Assembly (NCBI RefSeq): GCF_001889165.1 | Contig: NZ_CP016020.1 | Location: 3,979,001 to 4,043,000, forward strand | Source of the DNA: Bacillus weihaiensis | Lineage (GTDB): Bacteria > Bacillota > Bacilli > Bacillales > Bacillaceae | DNA: 64,000 nt | Direction of reading: 5' to 3' | In this document: piece after piece, positions 21,636 through 34,404 of the stretch | Layout of the letters: every line of letters starts with the position of its first letter | Numbering within the stretch: position 1 is the first letter of the stretch | Position numbers and translations under genes: made by a program | Notes under the pieces: generated by a model | Told to the model about the DNA's origin: nothing | What the model saw: only the letters and a program-made list of their open reading frames with translations | Database searches by the model: none

Positions 21636-22449
21636 TCTTTTTCCCCCTCCATTGCCAGCGGGTTGAGGAAGTGGTCTTAGTAGGAGCATTTAATTCCTTT
21701 TGTAGGATCTTTCGTAACTCGTCCTGAGATAGGTTACGTTGTAGCTCACTATTTCTAGCAGCAGAAACACTTCCAGTTTCTTCTGAAACGATAATAGTTA
21801 AACTATCTGTTACTTCACTTATGCCTAATGCAGCTCTATGCCTTGTGCCTAACTCTTTTGATATAAATGGACTTTCTGATAATGGTAAGTAACAAGCCGC
21901 TGCTGCAATTTGATTCTTTTGAAGAATCACTGCGCCATCATGTAGCGGGGTATTTGGAATAAAAATATTAATTAATAGTTCTGAGGATAGTCTTGAATGA
22001 AGTGGTATCCCCGTTTCTATGTAATCACTCATTCCAGTTTCTTTCTCAATCGTAATAAGAGCTCCAATCCTACGTTTCGCCATATAATCAGTTGCTTTAA
22101 TAATTGATTCAATGGTTAATTCAGGATCTTCTTCTCCAGGTATATTGCCTCTAGAAAATAAACGACCTCTTCCTAACTGTTCTAATGCCCTCCGTAGCTC
22201 TGGTTGGAAAATGATAATGATTGCCAAGAATCCCCACGTCAGCGCTTGATCCATTAGCCATTGCAATGTACTTAGACCTAAGTATTGACTAAGCATGCGG
22301 ACAATAATGATCACTGTAATGCCTTTTAAGAGCTGTACCGCCTTTGTTCCCCTTATTACCATAATCAGTTTATAAATTACATACCAAACAAGGAGTATGT
22401 CAACAGCTATACCGAGGTAATGCAATACTGGTATATCCTCATATCCCAT
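21628..22449 (-). CDS. cdaA: Diadenylate cyclase CdaA (DacA/YbbP)
   Basis: 273 aa. It makes the essential second messenger c-di-AMP from two ATP. Three transmembrane helices lie in residues 8-85, followed by the cytosolic DAC domain with both signature motifs: DGA at 171-173 (LHDGAVIL) and RHR at 203-205 (GTRHRAALG). First gene of an operon with cdaR and glmM, with its own promoter. c-di-AMP controls potassium and osmolyte uptake, and the operon ties it to cell-wall precursor supply. Confidence 0.97.
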   Translation of the reverse strand: MGYEDIPVLHYLGIAVDILLVWYVIYKLIMVIRGTKAVQLLKGITVIIIVRMLSQYLGLSTLQWLMDQALTWGFLAIIIIFQPELRRALEQLGRGRLFSRGNIPGEEDPELTIESIIKATDYMAKRRIGALITIEKETGMSDYIETGIPLHSRLSSELLINIFIPNTPLHDGAVILQKNQIAAAACYLPLSESPFISKELGTRHRAALGISEVTDSLTIIVSEETGSVSAARNSELQRNLSQDELRKILQKELNAPTKTTSSTRWQWRGKKNG

Positions 22450-22526
22450 TCACTCGTCCTCCATGAGTTTACTGACTTTTAAATGTCTATATTTATTTAT
22501 CATGTTCTACATTTAAAACTCTTACT

Positions 22527-22556
22527 ATTATATCACTAAATAAAATCCTATGTAAA
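22527..22556 (-). promoter_or_regulatory. Promoter of cdaA-cdaR-glmM
   Basis: Minus strand -35 TTTACA (22551-22556), 18-nt spacer, -10 TATAAT (22527-22532), about 80 nt before cdaA. The -35 overlaps the T run of the rsiW terminator. Confidence 0.65.
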
Positions 22557-22577
22557 AAGGTCACCTTTATGATGACC
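22554..22577 (-). terminator. Terminator of sigW-rsiW
   Basis: Short stem GGTCA / TGACC (22573-22577, 22559-22563) then five T on the minus strand, directly past the rsiW stop. Read-through into cdaA is possible. Confidence 0.55.
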
Positions 22578-22583
22578 CTGTAG

Positions 22584-23195
22584 TTAATCTAGTACGGTAA
22601 CAACATCTTTTGATATAGATTTTATATGGTACCAAAGCCATTCAAACATTTGGTCTACTTCTTCAATATCTCCTGTTACCTGTCCAGCAGAAGCAACATA
22701 CTTTTCACCATTTATGACCGTTACATCTCCATCAATTGTTCCATTGATTGTTAAGGTTCCATTTTTTACAGTAACATCACCTTTTACGATTTCACCCTCC
22801 GGTACTGTTACTTTACTATTCTCGACCACTAAATTGGAGTGCTTCGACACACTAAAATTCTGATCACCAGACCATGCGGAAAATAAGCTTCCTGTCATTA
22901 ATAGAATGAATAACGATGCCGCTGATAATAACGGATGACCCTTCATCCACCTGTTCCAAGATACGGTTCTTTTTTCTTTAGGTAACTTATCCATAATGGA
23001 TTGAGTAAAATCAGATGGAGCCTCAATGTGAGACGTACTTTGTACTAATGCGACTGCTTTTTCAAGCTGATGAAAATGATCAGAACAATCCTGACAAGAT
23101 TGCAAATGTTCTTTTACCTCTTTTTCCTCCACATCCGTTAACTCGTAATCCATATATTTATGCAATAGCTGAACAAATTCATTAGAACAGCCCAT
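22584..23195 (-). CDS. rsiW: Anti-sigma-W factor
   Basis: 203 aa. The cytoplasmic zinc anti-sigma domain shows H30-x3-C34-x2-C37 (HLQSCQDC) with Cys 3. One transmembrane helix lies at about 90-110 (LLSAASLFILLMTG). The extracytoplasmic part contains tandem beta segments (TLTINGTIDGDVTV). As in B. subtilis, it should be cut by PrsW and RasP during envelope stress to release SigW. It lies 13 bp after sigW in the same operon. Confidence 0.95.
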   Translation of the reverse strand: MGCSNEFVQLLHKYMDYELTDVEEKEVKEHLQSCQDCSDHFHQLEKAVALVQSTSHIEAPSDFTQSIMDKLPKEKRTVSWNRWMKGHPLLSAASLFILLMTGSLFSAWSGDQNFSVSKHSNLVVENSKVTVPEGEIVKGDVTVKNGTLTINGTIDGDVTVINGEKYVASAGQVTGDIEEVDQMFEWLWYHIKSISKDVVTVLD

Positions 23196-23208
23196 CTCTT
23201 CTCACCTC

Positions 23209-23772
23209 TTATAAGTGCCTTAATTGCTTCCTTAACGCTTCTCTGCCTCTATGAATACGGGTTTTTACTGTACCAATCGGGATCTCCAGAATTTCACTAA
23301 TTTCAATTAACGAAAGCTCATCGATGTATTTCAATACAATAACCGATCTATACTTATCCGGAAGCTTAAGGATCTCTTTTTGAATCAATTGCTGCAGTTC
23401 CATTGTTTCGAGCTCGTCTTCTGGCAGAGCATCATTTGCAGCAATTTGAGAATACATTGTTAATCCTTCTGTACCTGCAATTTCAGCGTCAAGATAATAA
23501 TCTGGTTTCTTCTTCCGTATACGGTCGATAGAAAGGTTTGTTGCAATTCGGTATAACCAAGTAGAGAATTTTTTATTCATATCAAAGGTATGAATATTTA
23601 CATATGCTCTTATAAAGGCCTCCTGAGCGATATCTTCAGCCTCATGGGCATTACCAAGCATTCGATAGCATAATTGATAGATCTTATCCTTGTATAAGTC
23701 TACAATTTCCGCATATGCATTTTGATCCCCTTTTTTCACTTGTTTTATTCGTTTCTTTATAATAGTTTCCAT
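23209..23772 (-). CDS. sigW: ECF sigma factor SigW
   Basis: 187 aa, matching B. subtilis SigW along its whole length. Region 2 is YQLCYRMLGNAHEAEDIAQE, with the recognition stretch FSTWLYRIATNLSIDRIR. Region 4 is LKYIDELSLIEISEILEIP and GTVKTRIHRGREALRKQL. It directs the response to membrane-active antibiotics, lantibiotics, alkaline shock and phage. It is autoregulated from the promoter just upstream and is cotranscribed with rsiW. Confidence 0.97.
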   Translation of the reverse strand: METIIKKRIKQVKKGDQNAYAEIVDLYKDKIYQLCYRMLGNAHEAEDIAQEAFIRAYVNIHTFDMNKKFSTWLYRIATNLSIDRIRKKKPDYYLDAEIAGTEGLTMYSQIAANDALPEDELETMELQQLIQKEILKLPDKYRSVIVLKYIDELSLIEISEILEIPIGTVKTRIHRGREALRKQLRHL

Positions 23773-23806
23773 TTATTTATACCTCCGCACTCCGCGGGTT
23801 TATTAT

Positions 23807-23835
23807 TATACGTATAAGGTATCGAAAAGGTTTCA
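23807..23835 (-). promoter_or_regulatory. SigW-dependent autoregulatory promoter
   Basis: Minus strand -35 TGAAAC (23830-23835), 17-nt spacer, -10 CGTATA (23807-23812). These are the exact SigW consensus elements, 35 nt before the sigW start. Confidence 0.92.
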
Positions 23836-23932
23836 ATAAATCACACAAAATTATTTTAACAAATTTTGGTGCCTTATGGAGAAACTTTATAAAAGAATAG
23901 TCATTTAATTAAATTGTTTTATTTTTACTCAT

Positions 23933-23962
23933 AAAAAAAGCGATAAACATTGTTTATCGCTT
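23933..23962 (-). terminator. Terminator of the rrn-tRNA operon
   Basis: Twelve-bp stem AAGCGATAAACA / TGTTTATCGCTT (23938-23949, 23951-23962) with a run of seven T on the minus strand. It ends the long 16S-to-tRNA transcript. Confidence 0.9.
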
Positions 23963-23986
23963 GGAATATGTAATATAAAGTAATCT

Positions 23987-24062
23987 TGGTGGAGCCTAGC
24001 GGGATCGAACCGCTGACCTCCTGCGTGCAAAGCAGGCGCTCTCCCAGCTGAGCTAAGGCCCC
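23987..24062 (-). tRNA. tRNA-Ala (TGC)
   Basis: 76 nt with encoded CCA. The 7-bp acceptor is GGGGCCT / AGGCTCC, and the T arm has GGTTCGATCC. Anticodon TGC lies in the loop of CCTGCTTTGCACGCAGG. It is the last tRNA of the cluster. Confidence 0.95.
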
Positions 24063-24067
24063 TATAT

Positions 24068-24142
24068 TGGAGCGGAAGACGGGATTCGAACCCGCGACCC
24101 CCACCTTGGCAAGGTGGTGTTCTACCACTGAACTACTTCCGC
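24068..24142 (-). tRNA. tRNA-Gly (GCC)
   Basis: 75 nt with encoded CCA. Starts GCGGAAGTAGTTCAGTGG; anticodon GCC in CCACCTTGCCAAGGTGG; T arm GGGTTCGAATCCC. Confidence 0.95.
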
Positions 24143-24145
24143 ATA

Positions 24146-24218
24146 TGAGCCATGAAGGACTCGAACCTTCGACCCTCTGATTAAAAGTCAGATGCTCTAC
24201 CAACTGAGCTAATGGCTC
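24146..24218 (-). tRNA. tRNA-Lys (TTT)
   Basis: 73 nt, CCA not encoded. Starts GAGCCATTAGCTCAGTTGG; anticodon TTT in CTGACTTTTAATCAG. Its first 26 nt and the upstream flank are duplicated 130 bp away at 24323-24356. Confidence 0.95.
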
Positions 24219-24322
24219 TAGTAAAAAAACACTCTTTGTTAAGACGACCAAATCTCAGGAAGTAATTACAAGAAGCTGCTCGATTTGTTCGCTGAAGCAT
24301 TGCTTCGTCGTAATTTCGAACG

Positions 24323-24356
24323 TGCTCTACCAACTGAGCTAATGGCTCTAGTAAAA
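24323..24356 (-). pseudogene. Truncated tRNA-Lys (5' half only) within a 130-bp duplication
   Basis: A 34-nt stretch identical to 24193-24226: the first 26 nt of tRNA-Lys (acceptor and D arm) plus its upstream flank. Past position 26 the sequence switches to unrelated DNA (24227-24322) with a small GAAGC-ATT-GCTTC hairpin. No anticodon or T arm follows, so it cannot make a tRNA. Confidence 0.85.
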
Positions 24357-24362
24357 TAAAAA

Positions 24363-24437
24363 TGGCTGGGCTAGCTGGATTCGAACCAACGCATGTCGCA
24401 GTCAAAGTGCGATGCCTTACCGCTTGGCTATAGCCCA
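24363..24437 (-). tRNA. tRNA-Gln (TTG)
   Basis: 75 nt with encoded CCA. Starts TGGGCTATAGCCAAGCGG; anticodon loop CTTTGAC gives TTG; T arm GGTTCGAATCC. Confidence 0.95.
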
Positions 24438-24553
24438 TTAATAATAAGGTTCTCTCCTATTTTACGTGAATCTAATCAAAATATACATTTTTAGGACAAA
24501 ATAAAAACAACTACGAATTTAGCTTAGAAGCCAAACTCAATCATTGTTTTAAA

Positions 24554-24637
24554 TGGTGGAGGGGGGCAGATTCGAACTGCCGAACCCTAAGGAGCGGATT
24601 TACAGTCCGCCGCGTTTAGCCACTTCGCTACCCCTCC
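24554..24637 (-). tRNA. tRNA-Tyr (GTA)
   Basis: 84 nt with a long variable arm and encoded CCA. Starts GGAGGGGTAGCGAAGTGG; anticodon GTA in CGGACTGTAAATCCG. It is the presumed ligand of the T-box at 15.2 kb. Confidence 0.95.
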
Positions 24638-24652
24638 GTATTTGTAAGAGAG

Positions 24653-24725
<73 letters not shown>

Positions 24726-24799
24726 AATATACTACTTGGATTAATAAAATACTATTCTACTTTATTAAAGTAAGTTTCTTTCGTTTATCGAAAAAGTAA

Positions 24800-24875
24800 T
24801 GGTGGAGGATGACGGGATCGAACCGCCGACCCCCTGCTTGTAAGGCAGGTGCTCTCCCAGCTGAGCTAATCCTCC
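24800..24875 (-). tRNA. tRNA-Val (TAC)
   Basis: 76 nt with encoded CCA. Starts GGAGGATTAGCTCAGCTGG; anticodon TAC in CCTGCCTTACAAGCAGG; T arm GGTTCGATCC. Confidence 0.95.
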
Positions 24876-24906
24876 GAATGAGTTGAATACTTTTCTATAC
24901 AAAAAA

Positions 24907-24981
24907 TGGTGACCCATACGGGATTCGAACCCGTGTTACCGCCGTGAAAGGGCGGTGTCTTAACCGCTTGACCAATGGGCC
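24907..24981 (-). tRNA. tRNA-Glu (TTC)
   Basis: 75 nt with encoded CCA. Starts GGCCCATTGGTCAAGCGG; anticodon TTC in CGCCCTTTCACGGCG; T arm GGGTTCGAATCCC. Confidence 0.95.
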
Positions 24982-24996
24982 TAAATTATTAGTTTA

Positions 24997-25069
24997 AGCT
25001 CCCAACCGGGCTCGAACCGGTGACCTCTTCCTTACCATGGAAGTGCTCTACCAACTGAGCTATGGAAGC
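24997..25069 (-). tRNA. tRNA-Thr (GGT)
   Basis: 73 nt, CCA not encoded. Starts GCTTCCATAGCTCAGTTGG; anticodon GGT in CTTCCATGGTAAGGAAG. It is the second threonine isoacceptor of the cluster. Confidence 0.93.
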
Positions 25070-25072
25070 AAA

Positions 25073-25147
25073 TGGCTCCGCAGGCAGGACTCGAACCTGC
25101 GACCGATCGGTTAACAGCCGATAGCTCTACCACTGAGCTACTGCGGA
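25073..25147 (-). tRNA. tRNA-Asn (GTT)
   Basis: 75 nt with encoded CCA. Starts TCCGCAGTAGCTCAGTGG; anticodon GTT in CGGCTGTTAACCG. It is the first tRNA after 5S, as in many Bacillus rrn operons. Confidence 0.95.
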
Positions 25148-25159
25148 ACAATATAAAAG

Positions 25160-25274
<115 letters not shown>

Positions 25275-25520
25275 CAATTATGACAAATATTATTATACTA
25301 TTTTAATTGAATATTTCAAGTGTTTTTTCAACTTTTATATTCCTTCAAAACTAGATAACGAATCACAATTCATTCACTGAGCTTACGCTTTTAATTTGTC
25401 TAGCTCTAGAAGCCAAATCCTACGGTAATTTCACTCTCTCGTTCGAAGTCAAAGAACGACTTCTTCTCGATCGCTCCAATTCCCTATGGATTTAAACGGG
25501 CTTCTTACGCTTTTCTATTA
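25275..25520 (-). other. 23S-5S spacer
   Basis: About 245 bp without a gene. It holds a hairpin GAAGTC / GACTTC at about 25445 and two copies of TTACGCTTTT (25384, 25506). It is probably part of the processing stems of the precursor. No tRNA is present. Confidence 0.6.
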
Positions 25521-30364
<4,844 letters not shown>

Positions 30365-30499
30365 TAAAGTAGTTTGACTTGCTCATATTTTTTGTACTAT
30401 ATAGTACGTTTTGTTGATTTAAAATCAACGTTTGATACGCTTGGTTTTGTTTAGTTTTCAAAGATCATGATGTCAACTTCGTTCAGAAGCGACTTTCTT

Positions 30500-30528
30500 A
30501 ATATAACATCTTATCAAATCTAAGTCAA
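30500..30528 (-). promoter_or_regulatory. rrn promoter P2
   Basis: Minus strand TTGACT (30523-30528), 17-nt spacer, TATATT (30500-30505), about 135 bp before 16S. Confidence 0.88.
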
Positions 30529-30582
30529 CTTTTTTCGAAAAAGTTTTTTTAGATTTCGTCACATCTCTTAGCGACGAATACT

Positions 30583-30611
30583 AATATATCATGTATGTTT
30601 TCTTTCGTCAA
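30583..30611 (-). promoter_or_regulatory. rrn promoter P1
   Basis: Minus strand TTGACG (30606-30611), 17-nt spacer, TATATT (30583-30588), 83 bp upstream of P2. Tandem promoters of this kind drive rRNA operons in bacilli. Confidence 0.85.
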
Positions 30612-30625
30612 CAATATTTAGAAAT

Positions 30626-30805
30626 TTATTTTGATATCTTTCTACTTATCTTATCAAGGATATCCCTTCTTTCTTTTAAAGCTCTATCTATAATATGATT
30701 TTCTCTTTCTTTTTCAACAAGAAGCTTATCTACAAGCATCTGCTCTTTAGTTAATATGCTTTCTAGCTCCAATCGTTCTCCTTCCTCAAATAAATAATAG
30801 ATCAT
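30626..30805 (-). CDS. Small charged coiled-coil protein, unknown
   Basis: 59 aa (MIYYLFEEGERLELESILTK at the start, ISRKISK at the end). ATG at 30805 has GAGGAGA 8 nt upstream. It is almost wholly helical, rich in Glu, Lys and Arg with leucine spacing typical of a coiled coil. It lies between the rrn promoters and the divergent pdaB gene and reads toward the rrn operon. The good ribosome site and unbroken frame support a real gene. Function is unknown. Confidence 0.6.
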   Translation of the reverse strand: MIYYLFEEGERLELESILTKEQMLVDKLLVEKERENHIIDRALKERRDILDKISRKISK

Positions 30806-30948
30806 TTAACATTCTCCTCTACATGAGATTTTGATTAATTCTTCCTCACAACGTCTTATATTATTCCTATAACCGTACTTTTCTAATCATTTTCAGAAAG
30901 GACAAAGCATAGACTTGTCTCAAAGAGTCTATTAGAGGAGGGTCAAAT

Positions 30949-31713
30949 ATGAATAGGTTCCACGTAATCCATATTAAAAAAATTAAGCAAGTTGCTCTTA
31001 TCATGATAGCTGCATTCTTCACAGCAGGCATTCTATACGTAGAAAATGTGTTGAATTATCCTGTGTTCTCAACATCAGAAGGACCGAAAGCAATCTACAA
31101 AGGAGATTCTACAAAAAAAGAGATAGCCTTAACATTTGATATTAGCTGGGGAGATGTAAAAGCTGAGGAGATATTAGCCACACTAGAAAAAGAGAAAGTA
31201 AATAATGCAACGTTTTTCCTTTCAGCATCATGGGCAGAAAGCCACCCCGATGTCGTAAAGCAAATTTTAGATAGCGGGCATCAAATTGGTAGCATGGGAT
31301 ACAACTATAAAAACTATAGAGATTTAGAACCAAATGAAATTAGAAAGGATCTCTCATTAGCGCAAGAAACGTTCACTAAACTAGGCATAAAGGATATTCA
31401 CTTACTCAGACCCCCTAGTGGAGTATTCGATAAAGAGGTTTTAAAGATTGCACAGCAATTAGGTTACACAATTGTTCACTACAGTATTGATTCGGAAGAT
31501 TGGACAAATCCAGGGGTACAAAAAATCGTCGATAACACGACAAAAGGATTGAAAGGCGGAGATATCATTTTACTTCACGCTTCAGATTCCGCTAAACAAA
31601 CAAACGAAGCATTACCTCTCATCCTTAACAACATGAAAAAAGCAGGACTTAAAAATATAAATGTCGAAGATCTTATCGCAAATGCTGAAACCAAATCTTC
31701 TGAGGTGAAATAA
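30949..31713 (+). CDS. pdaB: Polysaccharide deacetylase PdaB (spore cortex)
   Basis: 254 aa; ATG behind GAGGAGGG. An N-terminal signal anchor (about 14-34, [14 protein letters not shown]) is followed by an NodB-type domain: LTFDISWGD replaces the usual TFDDGP, as in known PdaB proteins, with LLRPPSG and IILLHASD further on. In B. subtilis PdaB is needed to keep spores dormant late in sporulation. It has the same position, next to rrn and convergent to kbaA, as in B. subtilis. Confidence 0.93.
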   Translation: MNRFHVIHIKKIKQVALIMIAAFFTAGILYVENVLNYPVFSTSEGPKAIYKGDSTKKEIALTFDISWGDVKAEEILATLEKEKVNNATFFLSASWAESHPDVVKQILDSGHQIGSMGYNYKNYRDLEPNEIRKDLSLAQETFTKLGIKDIHLLRPPSGVFDKEVLKIAQQLGYTIVHYSIDSEDWTNPGVQKIVDNTTKGLKGGDIILLHASDSAKQTNEALPLILNNMKKAGLKNINVEDLIANAETKSSEVK

Positions 31714-31784
31714 GATTCTATCCTTTAAAAAATGAATAACTACAAGAACTACATATAAAACAGAAGATTTCACTTTATAATATG

Positions 31785-31816
31785 CAAAAAAAGAGCTAGT
31801 ACGATTAGCTCTTTTT
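31785..31816. terminator. Bidirectional terminator between pdaB and kbaA
   Basis: Eleven-bp stem AAAAAGAGCTA / TAGCTCTTTTT (31788-31798, 31806-31816) with A and T tracts on both sides. The kbaA stop codon lies in the stem. Confidence 0.85.
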
Positions 31817-32404
31817 ATTTTGCAGAAATCTCGGAAGCATTAATAGCTGATATGCATTACAAATTTGTATTGGAATTAGCATAAAAAACAGCCAGCTTTC
31901 TTCATTAACTCTTAATGCCGGAAACCATTCTATTGTAGTAACCACAATCATAAAAAACACAGCAGGAATGAATGCTTCTTTATTTGTATCCCTTCTTTTT
32001 ACCATTGCAACAATTAGGGCAAAAATGAATACATACCCTGCTACTAAAAGATATGACGTTACTGCTTCTTCCGCTTCTGCAAAAAATTGATAACGGAAGT
32101 ACACTAAATCAAATAAAACAAAAATAATGAGAATTACTTGAACCAAGCCCCAGTAAGACCTGAAGATTCCTAGGCCAAACCGATGTATGGTTAAATAAGC
32201 AAAGAATCCCATCTGGCTAATTACACTAAATATAAGTCCTACCCCAAATAACCATGTGAGTATAGAAAGGATTTCTATCACATCGAAATGGATAAACAGT
32301 TCCTTATACTCTCCCCACCTAAGAATAAATCCAATAATACCTGAGGTAATTCCGCCTACAAGTAATGTACTTAAAAATAAACGAACCCAATTACGACTTT
32401 TCAA
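31805..32404 (-). CDS. kbaA: KinB-signalling pathway protein KbaA
   Basis: 199 aa from a TTG at 32404, with GGAGG 9 nt upstream. This gives LKSRNWVRLFLSTLLVGG at the start and the normal length (B. subtilis KbaA is 198 aa). The longer frame to 32593 would run into the divergent gerD leader and is not used. Six hydrophobic segments span the protein, consistent with an integral membrane protein. KbaA activates the sporulation kinase KinB in B. subtilis. Confidence 0.9.
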   Translation of the reverse strand: MKSRNWVRLFLSTLLVGGITSGIIGFILRWGEYKELFIHFDVIEILSILTWLFGVGLIFSVISQMGFFAYLTIHRFGLGIFRSYWGLVQVILIIFVLFDLVYFRYQFFAEAEEAVTSYLLVAGYVFIFALIVAMVKRRDTNKEAFIPAVFFMIVVTTIEWFPALRVNEESWLFFMLIPIQICNAYQLLMLPRFLQNKKS

Positions 32405-32552
32405 GTGACCTATCCTCCATCTTATTGCTTGTCTTGATTTTACCAATCCTTTCTTAAAAAAGCCATATGAGATGTATTTTCCTTGTATAAATTCTTTCAT
32501 GACAATAGAAAATATAAGTAGCAAAAAGGTATTAGAAAGGAGCTCGACTAAC

Positions 32553-33206
32553 ATGAAGAGATACTTGCTCCTCATGACTTTTACTCTCACCATATTTGGG
32601 GTTTTCTCTACAGGATGTGCCCCTAGAGAAGAATCTAGTGGTCAAATGGATTATGAAGAAACGAAGAAAATGGTAGTTGATATATTAAAGACAGATGATG
32701 GAAAGAAAGCTTTACAAGAAGTAATGAAAGACGAAGAAATGATGCAAACCCTTATCATGGATCAAAACGTTGTGAAGCAAACAATTGAAGAAACCCTCAC
32801 AAGTGAAAAAGGAACAGAATTTTGGAAAAAGGTTTTTGAAGATCCTAAATTTGTGGAAAGCTTCGCCACGAGTATTAAGGATGAACATGAAAAAGTGATT
32901 AAAGAATTAATGAAAGATCCTGACTATCAGAAGATGCTGATGGAAATTTTTCAAGATCCTGAAATGGAAAAATCAATGGTGACTGCTGTAAAGAGCCAGG
33001 ATTTTAGGAAGCACCTACAGGACGTTATCATGGAAACTCTGTCTAGTCCTCTATATAAAGCAAAAATTCAAGACACCCTTCTAAAAGCAGCAGAAGAAAT
33101 GGGACAACAAGGCGGTAGTGGACAACAAGAAAGCGAACAAGGCGGAGACAGTAGTGGTGGCGGAGAATCTGATAGTAGCCAAGAAGAAGGTAATGGCGGT
33201 AACTAA
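32553..33206 (+). CDS. gerD: Spore germination lipoprotein GerD
   Basis: 217 aa from the ATG at 32553 (AAAGGAG upstream); the longer frame from 32472 lacks a ribosome site. A lipoprotein signal (MKRYLLLMTFTLTIFG) ends in the lipobox FSTGC, with Cys 22 as lipid anchor. The body is an acidic/basic helical domain (about 30-180), followed by a Gly/Ser/Gln-rich tail with GGSGQQ-type repeats. GerD clusters nutrient germinant receptors in the spore inner membrane. It is somewhat longer than B. subtilis GerD because of the tail. Confidence 0.93.
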   Translation: MKRYLLLMTFTLTIFGVFSTGCAPREESSGQMDYEETKKMVVDILKTDDGKKALQEVMKDEEMMQTLIMDQNVVKQTIEETLTSEKGTEFWKKVFEDPKFVESFATSIKDEHEKVIKELMKDPDYQKMLMEIFQDPEMEKSMVTAVKSQDFRKHLQDVIMETLSSPLYKAKIQDTLLKAAEEMGQQGGSGQQESEQGGDSSGGGESDSSQEEGNGGN

Positions 33207-33217
33207 AATGTTACTAC

Positions 33218-33249
33218 ACAAAAAGAGCCGACAAAACGGCTCTTTTTCT
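33218..33249. terminator. Bidirectional terminator between gerD and salA
   Basis: Eleven-bp stem AAAAAGAGCCG / CGGCTCTTTTT (33220-33230, 33237-33247) with A/T tracts on both sides. Confidence 0.85.
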
Positions 33250-33257
33250 TTATTAGA

Positions 33258-34319
33258 TTATGCCTTAGCTGGAATTAAGCCTATTACTCGCTCACCTATA
33301 TTTTTATAGATCTGTCCTATTGGATGCTCGGTAGCATATACAGAAGGGGCAAAATCCTCTTCATCCCAATCAGGCTGTTGAAGCGGGATTTTTCCCAATA
33401 AAGGTACTCTAAGTTCTTCCGCTAATTTCTCTCCACCACCACGTCCGAACACATATTCCTTCTCACCAGTAAGCGCACTTTCAAAGTACGCCATGTTCTC
33501 TACAACCCCTATTACTTCATGATCGGTCTGTAAAGCCATAGCACCCGCTCTTGCTGCAACAAAAGCTGCAGTAGGATGTGGCGTTGAAACAATGATTTCT
33601 TTACAAGAAGGCAGCATAGAATGAACATCTAATGCTACATCCCCAGTGCCTGGTGGTAGATCTAATAGAAGATAATCTAGATCTCCCCATTCCACTTCAT
33701 TAAAGAAATTATTTAACATTTTCCCAAGCATTGGCCCTCTCCAAATAACAGGAGCATTATCCTCTACAAAAAATCCCATAGAGATAACCTGAACACCAAA
33801 TCTTTCGACCGGAATGATCTTCTCTCCACGAACGACAGGTCTTTTTGTAATCCCCATCATATCTGGTACACTAAAGCCGTATATATCAGCGTCAATTAAG
33901 CCAACCTTTTTCCCTAAGCGTGCTAAAGCTACAGCCAAATTAACGGATACGGTCGACTTCCCTACTCCACCCTTTCCACTAGCGATCGCGATAAATGTAG
34001 TCTTAGAAGCAGGAGACAACAAAGAGCCTGCTCCCTGAGGTGTCTCATCTTGGTATGCTGCTATTGTTTCCTGTGGTAACTCGTGAAAACGAAGTCCTAC
34101 CGTTTGTGCCCCTGCCTCTTTAACAAGTGCTACAATATCTTGTTGCAATTGCAACTGTTCAGGTGTATTCATTTTGGAGATACCGATTTTTATACTTACA
34201 TGTGATTTTTCACTTTTTATTTTTATTTCATCAATTGCATTTAATTCTTCCAAAGGTTTATGTAAAAAAGGATCTTGAAGTTGTCCGATAATGTTTCGTA
34301 ATTCTTCTTCTCTTAGCAT
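33258..34319 (-). CDS. salA: Mrp/ApbC-type P-loop ATPase SalA
   Basis: 353 aa from the ATG at 34319 (AGGGTGG upstream); the GTG at 34328 lies within the ribosome site. An N-terminal MIP18-like domain (1-95) precedes the ParA/MinD-type ATPase with deviant Walker A SGKGGVGKST and GLIDADIYG. The CPxC iron-sulfur motif of classical Mrp proteins is not evident. B. subtilis SalA regulates scoC and exoprotease genes. The place between gerD and cwlD is conserved. Confidence 0.92.
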   Translation of the reverse strand: MLREEELRNIIGQLQDPFLHKPLEELNAIDEIKIKSEKSHVSIKIGISKMNTPEQLQLQQDIVALVKEAGAQTVGLRFHELPQETIAAYQDETPQGAGSLLSPASKTTFIAIASGKGGVGKSTVSVNLAVALARLGKKVGLIDADIYGFSVPDMMGITKRPVVRGEKIIPVERFGVQVISMGFFVEDNAPVIWRGPMLGKMLNNFFNEVEWGDLDYLLLDLPPGTGDVALDVHSMLPSCKEIIVSTPHPTAAFVAARAGAMALQTDHEVIGVVENMAYFESALTGEKEYVFGRGGGEKLAEELRVPLLGKIPLQQPDWDEEDFAPSVYATEHPIGQIYKNIGERVIGLIPAKA

Positions 34320-34404
34320 GCTTACCACCCTTTTTGAATTCGTTTACAACAGTATAACATAAATTCAGGATCTAGAAAGAATGAGAAGCATTCCATTTCT
34401 CCAT

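Noticed and set aside
23925-24438. Two minus-strand frames over the Ala-Gly-Lys-Gln tRNA genes
   Set aside because: Translated tRNA sequence; no ribosome site.
32405-32593. N-terminal extension of KbaA to 262 aa
   Set aside because: It would overlap the divergent gerD start. The TTG at 32404 has a good ribosome site and gives the family length.
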